In this document: in pieces, positions 1-5,924 of the stretch | How positions within the stretch are numbered: the stretch's first letter is position 1 | Layout: each line of letters opens with the position of its first letter | Position numbers and translations under genes: made by a program | Origin: JAQVXR01 sp050945755 | Lineage (GTDB): Bacteria > Bacillota > Dehalobacteriia > Dehalobacteriales > Dehalobacteriaceae | Reading direction: 5' to 3' | Assembly (NCBI GenBank): GCA_050945755.1 | Contig: JBMNTN010000067.1 | Coordinates: 1-9,800, forward strand | DNA: 9,800 nt | Notes under the pieces: generated by a model | What the model saw: the letters and a program-made list of their open reading frames with translations, nothing else | Database searches by the model: none | What the model was told of the DNA's origin: nothing

Positions 1-372
1 TCATTCTTAAATAACAGATTGCAAAAATCATGCCACAAAGAATGTGTGCCGCTGAAGCGAAAGAAGGCAAGGTTTCTAACATAATGGACATAAAAACTAG
101 ATTACTCAATTAAGTCAATTCTGACTTTTTTGAGTCAGCTTCCACTTTTAAATTTCTTATTTTAATAAAATTATTTCCGGGATTCCTATCACTTATGTAT
201 TTTATAAACCAACGGAAATGGCATCGTTTCCTTGGAGTCTAAAATAAAGAGATAATTATTTTAAGACTTGCAGGATTTCGACGAATTTTGTAGAAAAATT
301 TTAATATTGACTTAACGTAACTATTGTTTAGAGTGAATTCCATAACCTTCCTTAGTAACTTTGGCTTAATCA
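1..372. other. AT-rich upstream region, no confident gene
   Basis: No convincing complete gene is visible. On the minus strand an open frame runs from an ATG at 91 (alternative ATG at 82, or TTG at 109) off the left edge. It reads MSIMLETLPSFASAAH and then a hydrophobic stretch (ILCGMIFAICYL) that could be the first membrane helix of a transporter, but it has no good ribosome binding site and only about 30 codons are in view. On the plus strand a 27-codon open frame ends with TAA at 82-84; its product would be very basic and looks less protein-like. Neither can be called as a gene. The rest, from about 136 to 372, is AT-rich with stops in all frames. Confidence 0.4.
104..135. repeat. Two-tier inverted repeat (possible weak terminator or operator)
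   Basis: The arms ACTCAA (104-109) and TTGAGT (130-135) flank inner arms AAGTCA (112-117) and TGACTT (122-127). The tiers are separated by matching TT/TT internal loops, and the apical loop is ATTC. A T-run (126-131) lies inside the right side. It could be a weak terminator for something ending at about 84 on the plus strand, or an operator in front of a possible minus-strand gene starting near 91. The sequence does not decide between these. Confidence 0.4.
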
Positions 373-381
373 TGTTATAAT
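373..381 (+). promoter_or_regulatory. Extended -10 promoter candidate for the sigma-54 activator gene
   Basis: The sequence TGTTATAAT is a perfect extended -10 (TG-N-TATAAT). No good -35 hexamer sits at the right distance, which is typical of extended -10 promoters. Transcription would start near 388 and leave a leader of about 140 bases before the ATG at 531. It is the best housekeeping-type promoter upstream of the activator gene, and no sigma-54 site was seen here. Confidence 0.5.
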
Positions 382-514
382 CTAATAATGTACCCTCACT
401 AAAATAATTACCCCAGACTTTTTTCTCATGCTCTAAAAAACAAAAACTTCAAAATTTGGCGACAACCAAGAAGTGTTAAATACTGTTATATCTCTTATCG
501 TTATTTAGTGCGGT

Positions 515-525
515 AAAGGGGGGGG
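515..525 (+). promoter_or_regulatory. Ribosome binding site containing a run of eight G
   Basis: AAA followed by eight consecutive G lies five bases before the ATG at 531. It supplies the GGGGG core of a Shine-Dalgarno site and supports that start. A homopolymer here could change length by slippage and so alter the spacing to the start codon; this is inference. Confidence 0.6.
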
Positions 526-530
526 AAATT

Positions 531-1967
531 ATGTCGGAAAATAAAGTACGACCTGTAGGTCAATTGAATTTTGAAATTTTAAAGAAAATACTTGATAATT
601 CTCATGATGAAATCTATGTAACAAATTCTGAAGGTATAGTTCTTTATGTAAACAACGCCTGCGAAAAACATTATGGTGTCAAAGCATCAGATATTATCGG
701 GAAGAATTCTCAGGAAATTTCTAATAAAAAGCTTTGGGGCCCAAGACTCAGTCCCATTGTCTTAAAAAGAAAAAGAAGCTTTACCTTAGAACAGACTACA
801 TGTACTGGAAAGACACTCTTGACTACCGCTACCCCTATTTGGAATGAAGAAGGCAATATCGAACTGGTAATTGAAAATTCCCGAGACATTACGGAAACAG
901 AAGGTATCAAATATGAACTGGAAAAAAGCCGACAATTACTCAAACGATATAAACTGCAAGTTGAGGAACTACAAAAAAAGGAACTAAGCACTCCAGACTT
1001 CATCTGCAACAGCAAAAAAATGCAGAACTTATTGGAGTTGGCTCAAAGAGTAGCCGCAGTAGATGCTACCGTACTTCTTCTGGGGGAATCGGGAACAGGT
1101 AAAGGTCTCGTGGCGAAATATATTCACTCCGGGAGTTCTCGCCAGAACGGCCCGTTTATTCCGATTAATTGCGCCTCCATTCCTTCCGAATTAATGGAAG
1201 CTGAACTGTTTGGATATGAAAAAGGTTCATTCACCGGAGCAAGTGACAAAGGAAAAATTGGTCTGATCGAATTAGCCAGCGGTGGGACCCTCTTCTTGGA
1301 CGAAATTGGTGAACTCCCGATGCGCATGCAAGCTAAATTATTGCAAGTATTGCATGAAAATCAATATTTTAAAGTTGGAGGCAGAGAAGTTCAGCAGGTT
1401 AATTGTCGAATTATTGCTGCAACCAATCGCAGCCTGCCAGAAATGGTTGAAAACGGCGAATTCAGAGAAGATTTATATTACCGTTTGAACGTCTTTGAAA
1501 TAGAGATTCCGCCACTACGGGAACGTTCTGAGGAAATTATTCCTTTGGTTAATCATTTCCTAAATAAATATAACAATAAATATAAAGCATCTCATAGTAT
1601 CTCCCAACAGTGCCTTGATGTTATGGTCCAATATCCATGGCCGGGAAATGTGCGAGAACTGGAAAATACAGTTGAGCGGTTAGTAGTGATTGTACAGGAT
1701 ACAGTAATCGACGAAGAGCATTTGCCTAAAGTATTCTTCCAAGCCCAAGAGTCAGAATCACTGCTTCAGTTTCCGCAACCTGTACCTTTGCAAGAGGCAA
1801 TCACCCAGGTGGAAAAGAATCTTATTAAAAAAGCCTATAAAGAATTAGGCAGTTCATATGAAGTAGCGAAAGTTTTAAAAACAAGTCAGAGTAAAGCAAG
1901 CAGACTAATTCGCAAATACTGCAAAGATCACTCAAAACCAACTCATAATGAATCAACCTTGACTTAA
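531..1967 (+). CDS. PAS-domain sigma-54-dependent transcriptional activator
   Basis: This cytoplasmic activator would use ATP hydrolysis to open promoters held by sigma-54 RNA polymerase. In the 478-residue product, a PAS sensor domain covers about 10-120 (HDEIYVTNSEGIVLYVNNAC near 25-44), followed by a coiled-coil linker at about 125-152. The AAA+ domain covers about 160-385. It has Walker A GESGTGKG at 185-192, a GSFTGA loop at 232-237 (a variant of the sigma-54-contacting GAFTGA), Walker B GGTLFLDEIG at 251-260, a sensor AATNR at 296-300, and WPGNVRELEN at 370-379. A Fis-type helix-turn-helix ends the protein (about 435-463). There is no phosphoreceiver domain, so a signal is probably sensed directly by PAS; the ligand is unknown. 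It sits just upstream of a sigma-54 promoter driving mttB, and a matching site precedes the pyl genes, so both are its likely targets. The family call is firm and the targets are inferred. Confidence 0.95.
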   Translation: MSENKVRPVGQLNFEILKKILDNSHDEIYVTNSEGIVLYVNNACEKHYGVKASDIIGKNSQEISNKKLWGPRLSPIVLKRKRSFTLEQTTCTGKTLLTTATPIWNEEGNIELVIENSRDITETEGIKYELEKSRQLLKRYKLQVEELQKKELSTPDFICNSKKMQNLLELAQRVAAVDATVLLLGESGTGKGLVAKYIHSGSSRQNGPFIPINCASIPSELMEAELFGYEKGSFTGASDKGKIGLIELASGGTLFLDEIGELPMRMQAKLLQVLHENQYFKVGGREVQQVNCRIIAATNRSLPEMVENGEFREDLYYRLNVFEIEIPPLRERSEEIIPLVNHFLNKYNNKYKASHSISQQCLDVMVQYPWPGNVRELENTVERLVVIVQDTVIDEEHLPKVFFQAQESESLLQFPQPVPLQEAITQVEKNLIKKAYKELGSSYEVAKVLKTSQSKASRLIRKYCKDHSKPTHNESTLT

Positions 1968-2015
1968 TAAGGTATCATTTATTAAACTCCGATTGATTTG
2001 TCTGAAAAAACGTAG

Positions 2016-2028
2016 TTACTATATGTAA
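2016..2028. promoter_or_regulatory. Candidate activator binding site (UAS) upstream of the mttB promoter
   Basis: TTAC-TATAT-GTAA is a short dyad about 70 bases upstream of the -12 element of the sigma-54 promoter, a plausible distance for an enhancer site. A loosely similar dyad (GTTA-ATTA-TAAC, 9353-9364) lies about 150 bases upstream of the pyl sigma-54 promoter. Both are AT-rich and short, so chance is a real alternative. Confidence 0.2.
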
Positions 2029-2040
2029 AGGCTCATAAGG

Positions 2041-2070
2041 ATTCCCGGACTTTACCCGGGAATTTTTTTT
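2041..2070 (+). terminator. Rho-independent terminator of the activator gene
   Basis: An 8-bp stem (ATTCCCGG at 2041-2048 with CCGGGAAT at 2056-2063) with a 7-base loop is followed by a run of T through 2070. It ends the activator transcript just before the mttB promoter, so the two genes are separately transcribed. Confidence 0.85.
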
Positions 2071-2082
2071 ATTTCGGGATAG

Positions 2083-2098
2083 TGGCATAAAAATTGCA
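2083..2098 (+). promoter_or_regulatory. Sigma-54 (-24/-12) promoter of mttB
   Basis: TGGCAT-AAAAA-TTGCA matches the sigma-54 consensus TGGCACG-N4-TTGC, with GG at 2084-2085 and GC at 2096-2097 in the exact required spacing. Transcription would start near 2109, about 104 bases before the mttB start codon. The activator needed by this promoter class is encoded directly upstream. An almost identical site lies before tRNA-Pyl on the other strand. Confidence 0.88.
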
Positions 2099-2120
2099 TA
2101 ATTACTTATGTAGAAAAAAG

Positions 2121-2164
2121 TTTTTGGAAGGAGATGTATCAGTCTCCGCTTATATTTCCAAAAA
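2121..2164 (+). promoter_or_regulatory. Long hairpin in the mttB 5' leader
   Basis: Outer arms TTTTTGGAA (2121-2129) and TTCCAAAAA (2156-2164) enclose inner arms GGAGA (2130-2134) and TCTCC (2143-2147). This gives 14 base pairs, with an 8-base bulge (2148-2155) on one side and an 8-base loop. The hairpin lies in the transcribed leader. It pairs a Shine-Dalgarno-like GGAGA that is not the one used by mttB. It might stabilise the message or act as a regulator; the function is unknown. Confidence 0.55.
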
Positions 2165-2212
2165 GTTGACCCACATAAAAATGTATAAAATATTCCTGGA
2201 GGTGAAGTTCTC

Positions 2213-3718
2213 TTGACAGTAAGAGGTATTCATGCCGGTACCCACCGTATGGAAGGAATCGGCCTGAACATGTTCACGTACGATGAGCTCTATGACATTC
2301 ATTTAGCGACACTGGACATTCTATGGAACATTGGCTGCAAGGTAGAAAGTGAAGAAGCACGGGAAATTTTAGACGGAGGCGGCTGTGTTGTTAACAAGGA
2401 AACCAACAATGTAAAGTTTCCTGCTTGGCTGGTGGAAGATGCCCTCCGCTCCATTCCGAAAACATTTCGGGCGTGCGGACGTAATCCTGAAAACGATTGG
2501 CTTAATGAAGGAAACAGGACTGGATTCGTTAACTTTGGCGAAGCTGTCACCATGATTGATCCCTACACCTATGAACTGCGTAAACCAAAAAAGAAAGACG
2601 TAGACGATGTTACCCGCTTCTGTGAAGCAATGGATTCCTTAATTATTTTTGAAAGAGCCCTCGGCCCTTCCGAGGTAGATCCTGATGTTTCCCAGGTCCA
2701 CATTGCTGAATCGTTTTATAATAACTGCACAAAACATGCCTATATTGGCATGAATCGCCCGGAAAATATGCGTGCCGTTGCCAAAATGGGCTACGTAGTA
2801 TCCGGCGGTGAAGATAAATTTAGAGAAAGACCTCTCTTTTCCCAGAGCACAGACCCGGTTAGCCCACTGGTTCACTCTAAAGGAGCTACTGATACTTTAA
2901 TTCAAGCTATCAGGTTAGGCGTACCGGCTAAGATTAATTCCATGGGCCTTGCCGGGGGAACAACTTGCGTTCATCTGGCCAGCACCTTAGTAACGCACAA
3001 TGCGGAAATACTCAGCATGTTTGTCTTATCCCAATTAGTAAAAAAAGGCCACCCGATGGTTTATGGAACATCAACTGCTATGATGGACTTACGAACTACC
3101 ATTGCTTCGGTTGGTTGTCCCGAATTAGCTCTCTTCAGTGCCGCAGTGGCAAAATTGGCCCAGTTCTATAATATTCCCAGCTGGGTTGCCGGTGGGTAGA
3201 CTGATAGCAAAGTTCCTGATGCCCAAGCAGCTCACGAATTTACCCTGACCGCTTTATTACCAGCGTTAGCAGGCGCTAACATGATATATGGTCTGGGGAT
3301 GCTCGAGGGTGGTCTTACTTGGGACTATGCCCAAATGATGATGCAGAACGACATGGCAAAAATGATTCTGCACACTGTCAAAGGAATTCCTGTGAATGAT
3401 GAAAAAATGGCAATGGAAGTAGTTAAGTCGGTAGGACCCGGCGGCGAGTTCATTAGCCATGAGCATACATTCCAGACATTCCGCGAGCTTTCTAAACCGG
3501 ATCTTTTAGACCGTTGGAACCGAGATCAGTGGAAAGCAATGGGCAGCAAAGATATTGTCCAACGTTCTTATGAAAAAGCCCGAGAAGTGTTGGAAAACTA
3601 TAAACCCACCCCACTACCGGAAAACATTCAAAAGCAGTTGCGGGAAATCGTTAAAGAAGCAGAAGCCGAAACTGCCGAAATTAAGGCAAAAGAAAAAGAA
3701 AAAAATAAACGTGCATAA
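2213..3718 (+). CDS. mttB: Trimethylamine:corrinoid methyltransferase MttB with in-frame UAG (pyrrolysine)
   Basis: MttB transfers a methyl group from trimethylamine to the corrinoid of its partner MttC, leaving dimethylamine. The frame reads 328 codons, meets TAG at 3197-3199 (codon 329), then continues for 172 codons to TAA. The 501-residue total is close to the roughly 495 of archaeal MttB. The amber codon sits in WVAGG-O-TDSKVPDAQAAHE, which matches the Pyl site of Pyl-type MttB proteins (IPSWVAGG precedes it at 321-328), and both halves are conserved family sequence. This is therefore readthrough rather than a broken gene. The glycine betaine enzymes of this family (MtgB) lack Pyl, so a trimethylamine substrate is the better call. 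The TTG start at 2213 is chosen because GGAGGTGA lies 7 bases upstream (2198-2205). The C-terminus is a charged Lys/Glu-rich tail. The gene is monocistronic between a sigma-54 promoter and tandem terminators. The exact substrate is not proven. Confidence 0.93.
3197..3199 (+). other. In-frame amber codon read as pyrrolysine
   Basis: TAG followed by ACT GAT AGC AAA keeps the MttB frame open. In the family, Pyl at this position is thought to activate the methylamine nitrogen for attack by Co(I) corrinoid. The tRNA with a CUA anticodon and its synthetase genes are on the same window. Automated annotation would split mttB here into a 328-residue piece and a fragment starting at 3281. Confidence 0.93.
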
Positions 3719-3723
3719 TAAGA

Positions 3724-3779
3724 AATTCAATAACAAAAACCGTGGGCCAAGGAGGCACCACGGTTTTTGTTATTGAATT
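3724..3779. terminator. Bidirectional terminator 1 (22-bp perfect inverted repeat)
   Basis: Arms at 3724-3745 and 3758-3779 are perfectly complementary over 22 bp. Three further pairs (GCC 3746-3748 with GGC 3754-3756) form in the loop. Each arm holds a GC core (CCGTGG/CCACGG) next to an A5/T5 run, so the structure can terminate transcription arriving from either side. It begins six bases after the mttB stop. Confidence 0.8.
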
Positions 3780-3817
3780 AAAAACCGGGACGGTAATTTA
3801 CCGTCCCGGTTTTTTTA
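3780..3817. terminator. Bidirectional terminator 2, overlapping the mtgA-like stop codon
   Basis: A stem of about 16 bp (AAAACCGGGACGGTAA at 3781-3796 with its complement ending at about 3814) is flanked by A and T runs on both sides. It works for mttB transcripts on the plus strand. For the minus strand, the stop codon of the mtgA-like gene (3815-3817) forms the edge of the stem. It is a textbook intrinsic terminator. Confidence 0.9.
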
Positions 3818-4615
3818 CTCGTACAGCCCGTTTCTGTGGGCAGTTAAATAATTCATGCAGAATTGGTCTTTTCCTAAAAGAGCCGTCGAGGCATAAACAA
3901 ATCCCATCATGGTTTTGTCCAAGGGATCGAGAATATAAGCATCCATCCCCATCGTCATCGTTTGAATCATAAACACCTGATTCAAAATCTTCCGGTTAGG
4001 AAGGCCGTAAGAAATGTTACTTAAACCGCAAATCCCATGAACATTGGGGTATTTTTGCTTGATCTGATAAATTGTTTCTAAAACTTCTAACCCGGCTTTA
4101 TCACCGGTGCTGACCGGCTTAACTAATGGATCAAGGTAAATATCATCTTCGGGAACTCCGGCAGCAGTAAGATCACCCACCAGTCTGGTAGCAATCTTCA
4201 ACCTGTCCTCAGCAGTTTCCGGCATGCCTGTGTCATCCATACACAGCGCAACAATTTTGGTCTTATATTTTAAAACCATAGGAAGAATGGTACTATAACG
4301 TTCTTTTTCAGCGGTGATGGAGTTTACCATCGGCTGTCCGTTTTTCGCCAAAGAAAGACCTACTTCCAGCGCCTTAGGATTAGGGCTGTCTATGCATAAA
4401 GGTGCAGATACTTTCTCTTGAATGGTCTCAACGAGCCAGGCCATCATCTCAGGTTCATTGAAAACCATGGTACCGCAGTTAACATCAACATAATTGGCGC
4501 CGGCATCTACCTGTTTTTGCGCTAAGTCTTTAATAAACTCGGCATCCTTGTTCTCAACCGCCGGTTTAATTGCTTTCCGGCTGGTATTGATCAGTTCACC
4601 AACGATAAGTGCCAT
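3815..4615 (-). CDS. mtgA: Methyl-corrinoid:tetrahydrofolate methyltransferase (MtgA/AcsE-like)
   Basis: This 266-residue protein has the pterin-binding TIM-barrel fold and would move the methyl group from the methylated corrinoid protein to tetrahydrofolate. It is about the size of the acetogen enzyme AcsE (262). Pterin-contacting motifs are in place: VDVNCG at 43-48, CIDSPN with Asp76, VNS with Asn98, LDPLV at 161-165, and GLSNISYGLPNR at 197-208 with Asn199. The closest named relatives I recognise are MtgA proteins of Desulfitobacterium glycine betaine metabolism. Here the gene follows mttC by 15 bases, so trimethylamine is the likely methyl source. The ATG at 4615 is supported by AGGAGA at about 4622-4628. 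A methanogen would use a coenzyme M methyltransferase (MtbA) for this step; the folate enzyme points to an acetogenic or other Wood-Ljungdahl bacterium. The family is firm and the specific partner is inferred from context. Confidence 0.9.
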   Translation of the reverse strand: MALIVGELINTSRKAIKPAVENKDAEFIKDLAQKQVDAGANYVDVNCGTMVFNEPEMMAWLVETIQEKVSAPLCIDSPNPKALEVGLSLAKNGQPMVNSITAEKERYSTILPMVLKYKTKIVALCMDDTGMPETAEDRLKIATRLVGDLTAAGVPEDDIYLDPLVKPVSTGDKAGLEVLETIYQIKQKYPNVHGICGLSNISYGLPNRKILNQVFMIQTMTMGMDAYILDPLDKTMMGFVYASTALLGKDQFCMNYLTAHRNGLYE

Positions 4616-4630
4616 AACGGTTCTCCTCTC

Positions 4631-5269
4631 TTACGCTACACCGAGCAATGATTTACATAGTTCTACTGCAGAAGCAGCATCCGGTGCAAATCCATCAGCA
4701 CCAATCTCATCGGCAAAATCTTGGGAAATAGGTGCACCGCCGACAATAACCTTTGCTTTGTCTCTGATGCCTTCTTCCTTAAACAGTTCAATGGTGTCTT
4801 TCATATGTAGCATTGTAGTAGTCAATAGAGCAGACATCGCAACAATTTGGGGATTATGTTCATTAACAGCATCAACAAACTTCTCCGGAGGAATATCAAT
4901 ACCAATGTTAATCACTTTGAAACCGCCGCTTTCCAGCATCATCGCAACAAGATTCTTTCCGATATCATGCAGGTCGCCTTTTACCGTTCCGATAACAACT
5001 GTTCCTTTGTTGGGCATATCGTTGTCAGCAATAAGGGGTTTGACGATTTCAATTCCTGAAGCCATGGATCGGGCTGCCATTAAAACTTCTGGTACAAACA
5101 TTTCCCCATTTTTAAAACGCGCGCCAACCACATTCATTCCGGCAATTAATCCTTGGTTAATAATATCCAGAGGAGCAGCCCCGGAATCAACCAAACTCTT
5201 TACCTCGTCTTTTACTTGTGCTTCCTTACCGGCCATTACAGCCTGCGCAACAGATTCAAAATTTGCCAT
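4631..5269 (-). CDS. mttC: Corrinoid (B12-binding) protein, MttC-type
   Basis: This is the small shuttle protein that carries the corrinoid between the MttB methyltransferase and the folate methyltransferase. Its 212 residues comprise a helical cap domain (about 1-88, with NGEMFVPEVLMAARSM at 54-69) and a Rossmann B12-binding domain (about 89-212). The cobalt-ligand motif DLHDIG is at 99-104 (axial His101), SALLTTTM at 146-153, and GGAP at 177-180. I start at ATG 5269 (MANFES), because AAAGGAG at 5279-5285 sits 9 bases upstream. A longer frame starts at ATG 5290 and contains that Shine-Dalgarno site inside it, with none in front, so it is less likely. The assignment to methylamine rather than another methyl donor rests on the neighbouring mttB and pyl genes. 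Confidence 0.92.
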   Translation of the reverse strand: MANFESVAQAVMAGKEAQVKDEVKSLVDSGAAPLDIINQGLIAGMNVVGARFKNGEMFVPEVLMAARSMASGIEIVKPLIADNDMPNKGTVVIGTVKGDLHDIGKNLVAMMLESGGFKVINIGIDIPPEKFVDAVNEHNPQIVAMSALLTTTMLHMKDTIELFKEEGIRDKAKVIVGGAPISQDFADEIGADGFAPDAASAVELCKSLLGVA

Positions 5270-5289
5270 CGTCTCTGTCTCCTTTATCA

Positions 5290-5512
5290 TTATTTTTTAA
5301 AAAACCTAGGTGTCATACTTTAATTACCTCAAACAAAAATCTCCGTAATTTACTTTTTGTCATACTTATTAACCTTCAGTAAATTACTATCAACTTTTTT
5401 AATCCCCTCCTTTACCAAACAACCAATCCCAATCATAGAATTTATCTATACAAGACATGAAAAATTTTTCTTCATATCGTCCGTATAGCAAATAGCTTGA
5501 TAATTAAAGTTA
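5290..5512 (-). other. pylSn-mttC spacer with short coupled mini-ORFs
   Basis: There is no recognisable gene. On the minus strand three tiny frames are chained. A 28-codon frame runs from ATG 5436 to TAA at 5350-5352, a 16-codon frame from ATG 5363 to TGA at 5313-5315, and an 8-codon frame from ATG 5316 to TAA at 5290-5292. The last start overlaps the previous stop (ATGA), and the last stop overlaps the upstream ATG of the corrinoid frame (TAATG). A strong AAAGGAGGGG (5404-5413) is present with no good start after it. A perfect 12-base palindrome (GAAAAATTTTTC) lies at about 5459-5470. No sigma-54 site was found, so mttC may be read through from pylSn or use an unrecognised promoter. Confidence 0.3.
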
Positions 5513-5914
5513 TTAAAGGTTTGATCCCCAACGCTTGTTTAAAAAAGTCGATGAGTACTTTTCTAATTTCCAGCTAGGTATCTTGCACTGCCCGCAAACA
5601 TCATAAAACCATTTATTGCGCAGCCAACGAGCTGCCCGACTGTTCTTTGAATTATGTATAATAAATCGCTTATTACAGTGGGTAATTATCTCCGCTCTGT
5701 TCCCGATTATTTTTAGAGATTTTATTCCATGCAAGGTCCCGTTTCGAGACGGCCAAAGCTTTATTTTTTCCACCAGTTTAAAGAAATCTATATTTTTTCG
5801 ATAATATCTTTTTTTCTCCGGTTTATTTGGTTTCTCCGATTTCTCCACGATCTTGGCTCGTTCCCCAACAGCCATTTTCTCAGCCCCAATCTTCCGGCCT
5901 ATAATTTCTTTCAT
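5513..5914 (-). CDS. pylSn: Pyrrolysyl-tRNA synthetase N-terminal domain protein PylSn
   Basis: In bacteria this is a separate polypeptide. It binds tRNA-Pyl tightly and aids charging by PylSc, corresponding to the N-terminal part of archaeal PylS. From the ATG at 5914 it has 133 residues. Family signatures are LWPSRNGTLHGIK at 53-65, THC with Cys80, and NSKNSRAARWLRNK at 88-101, then Cys107-x2-Cys110. His62, Cys80, Cys107 and Cys110 match the spacing of the zinc-binding His and three Cys of the archaeal domain. A Lys-rich N-terminal extension (about 1-40) is not conserved. The start is uncertain: the frame is open back to TTG 5962, which would overlap the end of pylC by 38 bases, and another ATG lies at 5875. 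None has a strong Shine-Dalgarno site. It directly follows pylC, where pylD would be expected in a Desulfitobacterium-like gene order. Confidence 0.88.
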   Translation of the reverse strand: MKEIIGRKIGAEKMAVGERAKIVEKSEKPNKPEKKRYYRKNIDFFKLVEKIKLWPSRNGTLHGIKSLKIIGNRAEIITHCNKRFIIHNSKNSRAARWLRNKWFYDVCGQCKIPSWKLEKYSSTFLNKRWGSNL

Positions 5915-5924
5915 CGCTACCAGG

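Noticed and set aside
1..91. Minus-strand membrane protein start, possibly an amine transporter
   Set aside because: Only about 30 codons are visible with no good ribosome binding site, and an opposing plus-strand frame is also open, so no gene is called.
219..237. TGGCATCGTTTCCTTGG as a third sigma-54 promoter
   Set aside because: The -24 part fits, but the required TTGC does not occur at the correct spacing; the bases there are CCTT.
307..335. TTGACT as a -35 element before the activator gene
   Set aside because: The bases 17 positions downstream do not resemble TATAAT; the extended -10 at 373-381 is better.
3281..3718. Separate 145-residue gene downstream of a 328-residue MttB
   Set aside because: It has no ribosome binding site of its own. 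The sequence between TAG and its ATG is family-conserved in the same frame, so it is the second half of one Pyl-containing MttB.
4494..5300. 268-codon plus-strand frame opposite mttC and mtgA
   Set aside because: It is an antisense shadow of two clearly recognised genes. Its product is of low complexity (Ser, Ile, Ala, Pro) with no family features.
5290..5512. Remnant of pylD
   Set aside because: The spacer is too short and its translated frames show no nucleotide-binding glycine motif or other PylD-like segment.
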